From Cornus controversa (lineage: Eukaryota > Streptophyta > Magnoliopsida > Cornales > Cornaceae), in contig CM048850.1 in the NCBI GenBank assembly GCA_026545225.1, forward strand, positions 2,294,001 to 2,358,000: 64,000 bases of DNA, written 5' to 3'. Shown piece by piece: positions 34,786 to 47,800 of this stretch. A program made the position numbers and the translations under genes. Positions within the stretch are counted from its first letter, which is position 1. Each line of letters begins with the position of its first letter. The notes beneath the pieces are model-generated. The model was not told where the DNA came from and ran no database searches. It saw nothing but the letters and a program-made list of their open reading frames with translations.

Positions 34786-34880
34786 TAAATCAAACCCCTA
34801 GCCCTCGAGCTAAAACTAGGAAAATACCCCTGAACCCACACGGTCCTGGTACTTCCTCTGCCTGAGCAAGTGTGAAACAC
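34786..34880 (-). pseudogene. Relic of gag-protease junction
   Basis: Minus-strand bases GTGTTTCACACTTGCTCAG, then GAAGTACCAGG, GTATTTTCCTAG and GGGCTAGGG, align with the protease N-terminal region of the 16935-27440 element (23095-23200) through small indels. The DSG active site itself is lost. This is the clearest sign that the element descends from a Tekay-like parent. Confidence 0.7.
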
Positions 34881-35759
34881 GACCCAGTCCCCCTAGTATA
34901 CACACATACTAGAACACAAATCTAGAGTGGTTCAAACCAACCTACTCTCATCCTCTGTACTCATTGGTAAACACCTACCAATCTATCCACATCTATAGTC
35001 TAAGGTAGTATCCTTGACTATATACACCAATCACTTTCAGTGACATATCCCTACTATTGGGAATCCTTTATCTATCGTCATCCAGACGAAACAACTCAAC
35101 GTCCACAAGAGCCGGCGTATTGTAAAAGAAGCGCTAATCAAAGAAAAATGTTCGGCCAAGCCATTTTCCAAAGCTAGCCCAACTCCGGCAATATGCCTTC
35201 CTTGTATCCCATCTCAATCCCAATTGCCAACCCCGGCAACACTCGCCAACTACACATCATAAGTCCCTAAGTATCTCTAAGGACTTAAACACTCGCAAAC
35301 TTCCTTGCGGTATCTCTTCATTGCTCACTAATGAGACTTAATCACCAACTCAAAGGTCTAAACTCAACCAATTCTGGGAGTTATTACCAATCGAAACCAG
35401 TTTCACACACCAACACTTTGATCTTTCATTAGGATTGCTCAAACTGAGCAAATCACTCCACTACCGTCCATAGGTAATCAAACCTATCATCTAGACAACT
35501 ATCAACCATTGCTTATCTCCAAACCACCACGTGATTTGATCCTCCGTCCTTAGGTATTCGAACCTACGACTTTGATACCCTAGGTTTTCAAACCTAATGC
35601 TTTAACAGCAATCCTGAGTTCCTCAACCTTTACCCGTCGCCCCTAGGTATTCCAACGTAGTGCTCTCATAGCATTCTGGTATTAGGTACATAATCTAACT
35701 TTCTCAACCATACACATTATATGTCCATCACCCGTCGTCCCTAGGTATTCCAACCTAGT
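34881..35759 (-). other. Leader of the non-autonomous element with repeated hairpin
   Basis: Non-coding. Contains four or five degenerate copies of a small inverted repeat TAGGTTGGAATACCTA (minus sense) at 35741-35758, 35643-35660, 35581-35598, 35550-35568 and about 35471-35486. Two copies are followed by a GTGCTCTGATACC-like primer-site echo (35661-35672 is an imperfect one). Confidence 0.7.
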
Positions 35760-35771
35760 GCTCTGATACCA
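35760..35771 (-). promoter_or_regulatory. Primer binding site (tRNA-iMet type)
   Basis: Minus strand TGGTATCAGAGC, 3 nt after the LTR end CGGGGCGTGACA. Confidence 0.93.
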
Positions 35772-35774
35772 TTC

Positions 35775-38700
35775 TGTCACGCCCCGATTCCCAAGGCTCG
35801 AAAACCGAGGTGTGAACCCCGTGAGATCACCCTCACGACATAACCTCCACCTGATCATACAATTCAATTTCCTATTATTTTTACGAAAATCGGGCATGAC
35901 CCATTCTAAATAATCAGTTCCTGGCATATTACACCTGCTTTACAATTCATATGGACACTTCTGGGCACGTGTCCCCCCAGCATTTATATCTAACAATAAA
36001 TATGGACACTTCTGGGCCCGTGTCCACCCAATATTTCTACAACATGCATAAACAATCATAAATATACATGTCTCAGTCCTTGAATGTCCGTATTAAATAC
36101 ATACATCACATGAATAAATACAACTGAAGGAACTGAATTTACGTAATCGCCTCATACATTTAATCCAAATGCAATACATCTACCTATCCAATATCCTGAG
36201 CATAAATTAGATTCTAAGGAATCTAATTACTACCTCTGTAACTGGTGCTATCAGTTTCCCCAACTGACTCCAAAACCAGCAACACCTGCAAAACCTGGGA
36301 GGGGGTGAGCTCAAAGGCCCAACAAGGTATGTAGAACCATACTATCACCGCTGTAGCAGGTCGATCCTCACATATTCTCAAAAATATACATGCACTTAAA
36401 TATATCACAATATTTAAGACCATGCCCCACCTCGCATGCATAAACCAATGATGTATATGGCTACTCTAGCACATATGAACATACAAAATTCACTATATAT
36501 GATTTTAGAAATCATTTTCAACATGCTTGAAAGCAGTAAACATTCCGCACCAATATGTATATAGAACATATACGTCAACACATTTACATAAACGATGTAA
36601 ATCCATCACCACGTCTCCTACTCAACAAGTAGCACAACTCAAATGCAATATAAATGCATTTAAACAGAAAAACATGCTTAACAGATAAACACATAAGCAT
36701 AAAGGTATTTTCACCTTCCACGGTCATAATTCGACACATGATACAAGCATCAAAGCTTGCACATACTCTCACTCTCGGTCCTCATCCGATACCCCACATG
36801 ATTGGCCCGCTCGGAGGATCATGTGACCTAGGACAACTCCGATAATCATCCTATGACCTGGACCACTCCGAAAGGTCATTCTACCCTGGCAATGTATAGG
36901 ATTGCCATTATGTGAGGGGACAGCTCCGAGGCTCACATTCATTGGACATACTCCGAATTCCAGGCATTAAGCCTGAGCATGGCGGGTCCACTCCGAGGGC
37001 CATACTTGTTGGACACACTCCGATGGCAATATATTGGTTTACCGAATTGTGAGGGGGCAACTCTGAAACTCACTAATGTTGGACACACTCCGATTCTAGG
37101 CATAAAGCCTTTGTATGGCGGGTCCATTCCGAGGGCCATACGTAGTGGATGATTATACCACTTCTCGTGACACGGTTGGACCACTCCGAAGTCCCGTGCA
37201 CCTCTTTTTGCGTTAGTTTTCCCGCAACCTCCCATATATTCAATATGGATGCATACGTAACCAAGCATTCTATTTTATGCTATCCCAATGCACTAGCTAG
37301 TATATAAGTACATAGCATGCATTTCTCTCTACACAAACCCACATATACCCACGTATGTGTCATTTCCCTCCTATACATGCAATATGGATGCATATATACA
37401 CAACATAATACTTTCATGCTTCAACCCATGCTTATGAATACTAAAAAGAAGTATTTAGCATGCTTTTCATCACATTCCAACACATATAGCACATATATGT
37501 TCAAATACTTGCATAACACCTCACATATGCAAACAATTCCAACTTAGCATATTCTTATCATGCTATAACCAATGCATACATTTTCTATAAACAGATGGCA
37601 TGCATTTCATTCACGTAACCCTACATGTAAACACGTACATGTCAAATCATGCATATAAATCACATATGCACTTACACTAGCATAAATATAGTTATGCTCT
37701 CATTCAATGCATGTATTCATTACAAGTAGCTAACATGCATTCCAATCACAATATATATACACATATATATATATTACATCACCCACATATGTATCAAGAA
37801 CATATAAAACACTTAGCACATTTCATGCTTTTCAAATGCTTGCCAAAAGTTAAATTCAACTTAGCATGCATTTCTACCACTGCAACCATATATATATATA
37901 ATCACATACATATATATACTTCCTGAACACCATGCATAAGAACCACATATGCATACAAGACAACACAAAGCTAAACAGGTATTATTTAGCATGCTTTCCA
38001 TAGACTTTAATCTATACATACATGCATATCACAACGCAATTAGGCGATTAATCTAACATGTTATCGCTTCCCAAACCCGCGCATACATATATATACACAC
38101 ACGCATATGTATATCCTCTCACATCCCATGTATGTACCACATTCCCTATACACATATATATATAAGCGCCTACATATATGTGTATATACACATACCACAT
38201 ATGATTAAATTAAGACATATGTAAATTTCTCAACGTACGTAAAAGATATGTACGAGATAGAGGCAAGAATCAACTTGCCTTAGGTCCCGCTCTCAACCGG
38301 TCCGTGTCTACAAAGCGGTCCTTTTTCCATGTCCGGTCCGGTCCAGTCCCGTGCCAAAGTCTACGCAAACAATTCAACCGAACCATGTTCAACTGGCCAA
38401 ATTCCAAAGTCCAATCCTTAGTTCCAGTCAACCCACCATTTAAACATCAAACCAAAGCAACCCCAAGTTCTCACCATTGAAGCCACCATCTATGGATAGC
38501 CCACTGTCCAAACTGTGAGCTCCATCCTTCAGGCTCTATCCGATCACCACCATTAAAGAGACAAAAGAGAACCGAGCAGAACCACAACCGAAAACCCATA
38601 GCCAACCAGCCACCTTCTCCAACCTTTCCGCTGCTGGAACAACCTCCATCACTCACCATTTCATTACGAAAAGTGCCATGATCAGCCATCCCAACTCACG

Positions 38701-39705
38701 TCCACCACCTTGGCCTCAATGACCAAATTTGAACCCAATAATTGTGGAACCAGACTCCACAACAGCCCACTGCCACCAGGTTGTAACCACCGTGAAACAC
38801 CCTCTCACCACTATCGTCGGCCCACTTCAGCCGCTACCATCAGCCCGCAAACCAACCACCACCATGATCGGACCCTTGCCAACGAGCAAAAGTCACCCAA
38901 AACTCAACTGTAGTGAACCCACAACCAGCCACTCAGCCAAACCCATAACAGTCGAGGAGTTCAACCATGAGCCATGCACCGTCCATAGAACTAGCCAACA
39001 CCACGTCGTTCAGCCACCGTGGACTGCCCCTCGCAAGAACCGCCGTAGTCGAATCCCCAACCGAGCTCAATCCCCAAATCGGGCCAAACCCAGCGCCGTC
39101 TGAAGCCTCTGCCGTCGCCGGAGTGCCACTTCAACGGCCGTACTCAGCCGAAACCAGCACAGCCCAGAAACCCCGGCCAACCAAACCCCAGCCGAGAACT
39201 CCCTTCGCGAACGGCTCAGCCCGTGGAACCACCTTGAGCCACCAACGTCAGCCCAGCCACTGCTGGGGCTCCACCGTGAGCGATCGGCAGCCCCAGCCAC
39301 CGCCGGCGCCGGACCACCCCTCCTCTTTCTCAGTTTCTCTCTCTCGATCTCCCGATCTCTCCTTCTCTCTTCTCGGTTTTCTCTCTTCTTCTTTTCTTTT
39401 CTTTTTCTTTTCTTCTTTTTCCTTTTCTTTTCTTCTCTTTTTCTTTTCTTTTTTTCTTTCTTCTTTTCTTCTTCTCCAGCCGAGACTACTTGTGATCACT
39501 CTCCTCCTCTCATTTCTCTTGCACTCACATGCACCACTCACAACCACATATATATATACATTATTTATATATATATATACATAATATCACAAAATACATG
39601 AATTCACATGTATTTTCCCACATTAACTTATGTAATTATAGAAGTCCCTCTTTACTTATCTATAATTACATATAGACCCACCATGTGCATATATATATAT
39701 ATATT

Positions 39706-39744
<39 letters not shown>

Positions 39745-39892
39745 ATATCCTCCAACTTCATATATATATATATATATATAATTCTATATATATATATATA
39801 TATAATATATTTTCGAATTTTAATTTATTCGAAAAAAAATCGGTCCGGTCCAAAATCACCCGGAACCGGTCAAAATAATTTCGGTGCTTACA
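35775..39892 (-). repeat. 5' LTR of the non-autonomous element
   Basis: 4118 bp, nearly identical to 29066-33124. Differences seen: an extra 50-60 bp near 35957-36020 (duplicated GGACACTTCTGGGC phrase), a few G/A and C/T changes, and (TA)n length. Same internal repeats: minisatellite 36806-37197, pyrimidine tract 39320-39476, (TA)n 39688-39812. Confidence 0.95.
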
Positions 39893-42298
39893 AAATATCA
39901 TGTAAGAAGGAGCATTATTAAGAGGGTTGAGGGACTTAGTTGCAACAGTTGACTAGTCTTGCAAAAAAAGATAGATATATGATATGTATAGGCATTAAAT
40001 GGAAAAAATCAGATTTTTCATTTAGTATTCTCTTTTCTCTCTATATATCTCCCTCTTGCAAGCTCTCCCTTCTCTCTAGAATATCTCTAACCTAAGCTTG
40101 GATTTGGAAGAGGTTTTGAGCATCAATGATGTTCAGCTCGACATTCCCTATGGATTGAAAAGTTGATTCGGAGCATTTTGGTCCAGTGGAAGATTTTGTG
40201 ATTTTTTCTTCTCCCTATATTTTTAGGGTTTTCGACTTGGATTCGGGCAGTGTCGAAGAAGGCAAGTGTGTTCTACGCAACAAGGGCTTCACTTTGAACC
40301 GAACAAAGTCATGAGTAGATAACTTTGAGATTTGTGAAAGTGTGGGATAGCTTGAGACTATAGCTATTGAAGTAGGGGGTGTATGTTATGTCTTCTAATT
40401 CAAGTGAAATTTCATATCTAAGCATAAAATGGATGTTTTCTTTTTATGTGATATATTAAAGTGTATGTTTTAGGATAAAAATTATGTTTTAAAGTGTTGT
40501 ATATAGGTTTCTCTTGCTAGAAATGGTTGGTATATGTTTTATATTACTTGAATTGCTCTTATATGCAAAATGGGCTATGCGATACATATGTGGAATTTTT
40601 GGGAAAAATTGATGAAAACTTAATTTGGAGGTTAAGCTTATGTATATGTTCATATAATTGTTGCATGACATGCTAGAATTGAATTAGGACATAAATGGGT
40701 GCAATGCATCGTGACTTGTGATTGTGGATGAAAAATGTGACATATTTTGTATAAGTGTGGGGGTTGGGTCTCGGAAGTGGCTCGCGAAAAAATAGTAGGG
40801 GAACATATCCTCTGGGATTGAAAGACCTCAACCTTGTGCAAGATGGGTAATAACCAGATGAGTTAGTAGTCCGAAACAACCAAACTCTTTAGACATAGGA
40901 CTTAGGTACATATCTACTATTGTGTGTGAGTGTGAACCAATTCCGAGAGTGTTGAGTCTTATGTGTAACTTGTGTGTAATTTATGTGATTTGCATGACTT
41001 GTGTGTAGTTTGATCTAATTTTTTTTGGTTATGTCATATATCATGAATATGATGGGTGGTGCTTTAATGCACGATTTGTAGTAGTGTGGTTGTCAAGTTA
41101 CATTTGATGCCCATGCCACAATTTGAATGAAAAATGTGAGCTTTGACTAGAAATGCTAATAAGCATGACACGTAGTCGTTGAAGCATGTTTTGGTATTTA
41201 TGCATTGAATATGAAATGTGGACTTGAATGGATTGCACAACATGTTAATCTTGAGCCGTTAAAATTGCTCATCCCCTACACTAACACTTTTAGGACATGG
41301 CAAGGAAGTGGTTAGGGATGCACAATCGTGAGTTGGATGTAGAGCTAAAAGATTTCCTTTTGTTGTTGTTTTTTTTTGTTGTGATTGCACGTCCAGGATG
41401 TGGACTACGTGCTTTTCGTTATGTGTCATGAGGTTCCATGTTGGGAAAAGTTGTATACAAGTACTTATGCGTTGAATGATGATTTTTGGACCAATTTATA
41501 TATTTCAAGCAAGTTTTCATTTGAATGGTGTTCTTTTTATGATTTGGTAATGATATATATATATATATATATATATATATGCTATGATTGTTGTTGGATG
41601 ATTAGTTTTCATATACTTGAAATATATGAAAGTAGGATTGTTTTACCTTTAAATTGATAGGTTATGAGCCTTGTTTGGATGCAAATTCAATGAGATATGC
41701 ATGTTTTTGTTCAAATGTTCATATCTGGCCTACACTGTTAAATGGAGTATAACTTGAGTTGTGGTTGGGAATTTTAGGTTATTCAAATTTGGGTTGCATT
41801 CTAGACATATTGAAGATGATCCATGTCAAATTTTGGATCAAATGGCTCACGGATCGAGAGATAATAGGATTTGAAGTCAGGATGAAAATTGGCTAAGTCT
41901 GGATAACAAGAATTTTGCCTTGGCATTAACAGCGTTTGATCATTTTTTATGATGGTAGATCACCCTTGTAAAATGTCCCAGAAGTTTTGCTTCTGGAGTG
42001 AATGCGCTTGATCTCTTTTTTTATGACGCTCGATCGTTTTTTACAACAGACATTGACCAAATTTTACCCAACTTCAAGTAGGCATATCTTCTTCGTTTCA
42101 AATCTGATGATTATTTTTTTGAAATTGATTATTTTTGAACCATTTTCCCAATGGCATAATATTCAAGTTGAGATTCAAAATACACAGAATTTAAGTTCTG
42201 AAATTGAGTGATTTATGGATGTGAACCTGTTAAATTTCACTATTCACCCTCATTTCCCTCGCTCTTAATAGGGTGTTGGAAATTGGGGTATGACAACA

Positions 42299-42312
42299 TG
42301 GTTTCAGAGTGC
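42299..42312 (+). promoter_or_regulatory. Primer binding site, mutated
   Basis: TGGTTTCAGAGTGC, 3 nt after the LTR end at 42295. Compared with TGGTATCAGAGC it has one substitution and an inserted T. Confidence 0.75.
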
Positions 42313-42540
42313 TAGGTTGGAATACCTAGGGACGATGGGTAAAGGTTGAACCATGTTTTGATTTAAAAGGATTTGATGACTTCTGAATTGCTAGTAGGGC
42401 ATTAGGTTCAAAAATCTAAGGACAAAGGGTGAGGGTTCGATCAAGTGATAGTTAGAATTATGTGTTGACATGTAGTTGTCGAAGCCACTAGGTTTGGAAC
42501 ACCTAGGGTCTAATGTCGGTATTAGGTTGAAATACCTAAG
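42313..42540 (+). repeat. Four tandem post-PBS hairpins
   Basis: TAGGTTGGAATACCTAG at 42313, then degenerate copies at 42402-42420, 42486-42507 and 42521-42540, each followed by GGACnnnGGGTnAGGGTT-like sequence in at least three cases. Stem TAGGT/ACCTA with a 5-6 nt loop. A single copy sits at this place in other elements. Confidence 0.75.
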
Positions 42541-42692
42541 GACATGGGGTAAGGGTTGGGTTTAGGCAACTTTTACGTGTTATGTGTTTTAAATTACGTT
42601 GAGTGCAATGACATGATTCTATAAAGTGAGTAGCATTGATTAATTGACATATGCATGTGATTAATCTTTGATTGAAAATGTTTATTAGAATC

Positions 42693-43444
42693 ATGCCACT
42701 GAGAAGAAGACGTGGTAGGGGTGTGTATCCAGCTCCACCACCACCACCATTGATTGATGAAGCGTAGTTGGTCAGAAAGATGACTGCTGCCATCCAATTA
42801 TTGGCTCAATCCACCAATGAAGGTCCATAGAATCAAGCTCAGGGAGGTGGAAATAGGGCACTGAAGGCTCTTGAGATGTTCAAAAAATGAACCCTCCTAT
42901 GTTTGATGGGAGAACAGATCCTATGGCGGCAGAAGATTGGTTGGAATAAATGTCCAAAGCATTTGATGTGCTTAGGACAGATGAAGATGATTTGAGGATG
43001 TCAATGACTCCTATCTAGTTGACGGGGCTGTGAATTTATGGTGGAAATCCATGACTCATACACATGAAGTGAGGAACATGGAGTGGGAAACATTCATAAG
43101 GTTGTTTCTGGAGAAGTATTTTTCGGACACGGTGAAAGAAGCTCTACAAGATGAATTCATACACTTGATTCAAGGAGGGATGAGTGTAATAAAGTATGAA
43201 AATAAGTTTATAGCCTTATCTCGATTTGCACCAGAGATGGTAGCAAATGAGCAAGCCATGGCAAGAAGATTTGTGAAAGGGTTTCGGTTTAAGTTGAGGG
43301 CCAAAGTTACTATTTTGGACTTGCCAAGCTATGTAGAGGTGGTGAGGCAGACATTGTTGGCAGAGGCAGATGACAATGACATTCAGAGGTTATGGGACTT
43401 GAGAAATTAGTCTTGAAATGTGGGTTCTCAATCCGAAGAAGAAA
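42693..43444 (+). pseudogene. Tekay-like gag, 5' part, cut by a solo LTR
   Basis: ATG 42693 gives MPLRRRRGRGVYPAPPPPP. TAG at 42765 and a second TAG after NEGP follow, then frameshifts, and an open stretch 43030-43410 with the capsid sequence MEWETFIRLFLEKYFSDTVK, FIHLIQGGMSV and SRFAPEMVANEQAMARRFVK. A TAG after RLWDLRN precedes the insertion at 43444/43445. The gag resumes at 49805. Confidence 0.85.
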
Positions 43445-43814
43445 TGTCATGCCCCGATTCCCCGACTCCGGGAAGACCGGAGGTTAACCCGTCCATTAAA
43501 CCGAATGAACCCTCATTACCCTCAATTACCGCAAAAGCTTAACTCTGTTCTTGCACATAGATGTGCATAACTCCACCTTATCCAACCCTCGTGGACCCTA
43601 CATCAAATTATAACACCTTAGTGGGGATTTTATTTATCCACACTTTCATAAATCACTCACTTCCAGGACTCAACACTTTGTGTGTTTGTAATTTAAAGCT
43701 AAAACTTATCCTATTGGATAGAGGATCCAAAAATACTCAATTTCAAAAAAAGAATTACTTGATTCAATTTTGAAACGACTAAGTTATGCCTATCTCAAAT
43801 TTTGAAAATCTGTA

Positions 43815-43963
43815 TTAGTCGACTTATAGAAAGGAGTAAGTCGACTTATGAGTGAATAAGTCGACTTATTGAATGAATCAGTCGACTTATTTGCTACTCT
43901 AGAAAGCTGTAAAACACACTATCCAAATCAGTCGACTTATAGAAGGGAGTAAGTCGACTTATT
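43815..43963 (-). repeat. Palindrome cluster, TAAGTCGACTTA type
   Basis: Six GTCGAC-centred units, the best being the perfect 12-bp palindrome TAAGTCGACTTA, spaced 12-60 bp. Same LTR position as the TCGATCAATCGA clusters in sister LTRs but a different palindrome. Confidence 0.92.
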
Positions 43964-44834
43964 TAACTTGGAAACCCCCTTTTTCACCTTTTTGACCAAA
44001 ATTCACCCCAAAACTCATATCTAAACCTTTCCAACACCTAAAACTCATCCAATAGCATTCAAATAATTTAGAAATGCTATATCACCATACCCATTTATCA
44101 AATCACACATTTGAATCACAAAGATCTCACAATCCATATTCTTTCTCATCAAGATTACACATATCTTTACATATGTCCACACTCTCATAAACCAACCTCA
44201 TCTTTATACATACAAGATTTAAATGAAGAACACAAGTTACATATAGGATAATGTAACTACAACATTTATATAATCCCAAAAACATTCATTGGGTCCAAAA
44301 CATACTTCCCAAATCCAAATGGCTTCCAAGTTTATAGTCATTACAAGGATTTCATGCATAAGGTCCAAAAATGCTAAAAAATCCAACCATGACTACAACT
44401 TCATAATCAACGTGCCACAAGCCGGCACGGATAGCCAAACATACAATATCCAAAAATGTATCAAAATGCTACTAGAGTTCCACTTGGACACTCAAGTCCC
44501 ATCCGTCATCGGCGCCTTATCTGTAAAAGAGTTTAGAATAAAGGGGTGAGCACCACTGTGGCTCAGTAGAGGTTACCCAACCCTCCTAAGTGCCGACCCG
44601 ACACGACCTACATGAATGCATGTCACTACATTACATGTATCATCCAATATATACCATGTTCAATTACAAGCAATGCATATATATGAGAATGCATTAAACA
44701 CATAACATGCTTCACAATTTAGAATGGAAGCATTAACCACACACTTGTCCCTCTCTCGGACTCAACCCAAGACCCTAGCATAATTCTTGACCAACCATAC
44801 GACCTGGGCCATTTCCCACCCAAATTTTGGAATT

Positions 44835-45180
44835 TTCATCACCGGGAACATCGGACTTACCAGGTAATGAAACTGTTTCCGCACCACCGAGAACATCGGT
44901 CCTACCAGGTGATTAGATCATTTCAATACACACCACCGAGAACATCGGTCCTACCAAGTGATGAGATATTTTTGGAATGCACCACTGAGAACATCGGTCC
45001 TACCAAGTGATGAGATATTTTTGGAATGCACCATTGAGAACATCGGTTCTACCAAGTGATGAGATATCTTCGGACTACACCACCGAGAACATCGGTCCTA
45101 CCAAGTGATGAGACCCTTACAAGATTTTTCACCAAGAACTCCTACCTCCAAGGTGGTTTAACCACTCCAACACCGTCATC
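44835..45180 (-). repeat. LTR minisatellite, GAGAACATCGGTCCTACC units
   Basis: About six units of 45-60 bp with ACCGAGAACATCGGTCCTACCA and GTGATGAGAT. The plus-strand LTR at 58354 has the same unit at 59563-59915. Confidence 0.9.
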
Positions 45181-47573
45181 GAGTATTAACCTACTCTAGG
45201 CAATTCGACCACTTTTCCCCATTTCCTCACACCGGCCCCATATATGTATTTCAAACATATAACAATCAAGCATTCAATGTTCATGCCTCACAATGCATAA
45301 GCTAGTTAAAAGTACATAGCATGCATTTCATCTCTACAAAGCCACACGTATATTTACCTATACATGTAAAACCTAGCATACAGTTCGTATATGCTCACAA
45401 ACCTCACTTAAGCACATTTTAGTCATACTTCACCAATGCACACATTTTTAATATACATATAGCATGCATTTAATTCACATAAACCCACACGTAATCACGT
45501 ACATGTTAATTTATGCATATAAATCACATATGCACATACACTAGCATAAATATAGTCATGCTCTCATTCAATGCATACATTCACCACAAGTGTCTAGTAT
45601 GCATTTAAATCACTATATATATATTCACATGTATATTTCGTCACTCATATATGTAAACACATGCATATAACCTCTCATATGCATACAACTTCAAAATTAG
45701 CATAATTTACTCATGCTACACTCAATGCATAATTTTAGCACGTAGAACTAACATGCATTCAACCACCAAATATTCCACATATAATCACATATATGACACA
45801 AGGTTAGGCATTTGCACATGAACTCCAAATTGAGCACATAATACATATATACCCAATTCTCCCACTCACACACTTTAATCCACATACAAAAACCAACACA
45901 AGTAACACCAAATGTGCAAAGATAGGACTCAAGAGAAGGAGAAAATCTGACTTCCCACCCCTCTCACTCTCCTAAACCATGTGTTACACAACCTACACCT
46001 CTCCTCTTCACCTAAAATCCTAGAATCGACAATTAGGAGAGAAGAAGAACCCCTACCTCGAAAATGAAGACCTTCCAAGCACTTCACCAATTTTCCAGCA
46101 GAGTCTACCTTGCTGGATCGTAACTTTTTTCGGTTCAAATCGAAGCTCTTGTCGTCCCCTACGTATCTCCCTTCTTCGGCGAAACTCGAATCGCACCCGA
46201 ACGGCTCTGAAATGTAGAGAGAAGGTAGAGAGGAGAAGAGGGAAATGTTAAAGAGAGAGAGATCCATATGAAATGGTTGGGATCATTCTCAACCATGTAT
46301 TTAAATGGAATCTTGGCCAGCAAAAAGACTAAAATTGTGATGACCCAAATTTGTTTTTTATTATAATTATGGGTCGGTAACTTTTAAGCATGATTAATTG
46401 TTTGATAACATGCTTAGTGGACTTAAATGATCTCTTTATGTCTCTTTATGTTTTGACTTGGGTGTGGGACCGAAATGAGTTCGGGTGACCCGGGGAAAAT
46501 AACTACGGACTCTAGAAAGTGTCGTGGGGGTATGGATGTAAGTTTAAGGACTTAAGTGAAATTTTAGAAAAAGAGGAAAGGCTAGTTTGCGAATAAGTGC
46601 AAATGACCCATAACAAGGAGCAAATAAGGAGAGGTGGAGGGTTTAGTTGCAAAGGGCCAAATATATTATACATATATGATATATACATGGAAAAAGGAGG
46701 GGAAAATCAGATTTTTCACTCCTCTCTCTCTCTCTTGGCCGGCTCTACCACTCTCTCTCTCTACAAGTTCTCTTCTGTCCTTCTCTCTAAGTTTTGAGGG
46801 CCTAAAAGTGAGATTTGAGGGTAAAGCCAAGAATTAAAGTTGTTCTCCTCACTCTCCTCTTCGATTTGATCGGTGGAAAGTTGCCGTTGGAGGAGTTTGA
46901 AGCTTGGTGAAATTTGGGTCTTCCACTTCTAAGCTTGGATTTTGAGGTAGGGGTTCTCCTTCTCCTCTACTTGTTGATTCTAGGATTTTTGGTGAAGATG
47001 GAAGGTATAGGTTGTGTTTTGCATGTTTTGTGGTAGTGAGAGGGGAGGGATGGATGTGTTCTACTTCTCTTGAATTCCTTTTCCTTGCAAGATAGTGTAC
47101 CTTGTGTTGAGTATAACATGTGGGTTCAATGTGCATAAATTAAGAAATTATGAGTATGTATGATTATATGCTCAATTTGGAGTATATGTGATAAATGTGA
47201 AATGTATGACATATTGATGTACTTATATGTGAAATGTATGGCATATTGATGTGATTATATGTGAAATGTGTGATGATTAAATGCATATGAGCTCTATGTG
47301 CTAAATTTATGCATTTAGTGTGGTATGAGAAAAATATGCTAAATTTTGGAGTTGCATGCATATGAGAGATTATATGTATGAGTTATTCATATATATGCTA
47401 TGTGTGGTTTTATGGAGATGAAATACATGCTATGTTCCTTTATAACTAGAGAATGCATTGTGAAGCATGAATTTTGAATGCTTGATTACAATATGTTTGA
47501 AATGCGTATATGGGCCGTTGTGAGGAAACAGGAAAAATGGTCTATATTAGGTGTTGGTCAATTGGGTCAATTA

Positions 47574-47800
47574 TACTCGGTGACGGTGCTGACATGGACT
47601 AATCACCTTGAGCCACTCAATGATTCGGTGACGGTGCTGATATGAACTAATCACCTTAAATTCAATTATGCTCAGTGGCGGTGCTGACATGGACTAACCA
47701 CTTTGAGCCACGTAACACTCGGTGACGGTGCTGATATGGTCTAATCACCTTGAGTAACGAAATATGTGGTGACGGTGCTGATATGGTCTAATCACCAATG
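47574..47800 (+). repeat. LTR minisatellite, CTCGGTGACGGTGCTGA units
   Basis: Five or six units carrying GACGGTGCTGACATGG and CTAATCACCTT. Confidence 0.88.

Larger units (their letters stand above)
29066..39892 (-). mobile_element. Young non-autonomous Tekay-derived element with 4.1 kb LTRs
   Basis: Two near-identical LTRs (29066-33124 and 35775-39892) flank only 2650 bp of internal DNA. Perfect TSD AAATA at 29061-29065 and 39893-39897. Primer site at 35760-35771 and purine tract at 33125-33137 give minus orientation. No functional gag or pol: only scraps of the protease N-terminus and integrase C-terminus can be found. It must use proteins from a relative. About ten substitutions between LTRs were noticed by eye, making it the most recent insertion here. 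Confidence 0.94.
28806..42295 (+). repeat. 5' LTR of the 28806-51312 element, split
   Basis: Net about 2658 bp after removing 29066-39892 and one TSD copy. The start near 28806 is uncertain because the pol relic runs up to it. Ends TTGGGGTATGACA. Its early part (ATGACTTAGCATG..., GGGTGACCCG, CAGATTTTTCA) parallels the start of the solo LTR at 46336. It lacks the minisatellite and conserved block seen in other LTRs. A diffuse GATC/CGATCG-containing patch lies at about 41935-42045. Confidence 0.75.
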
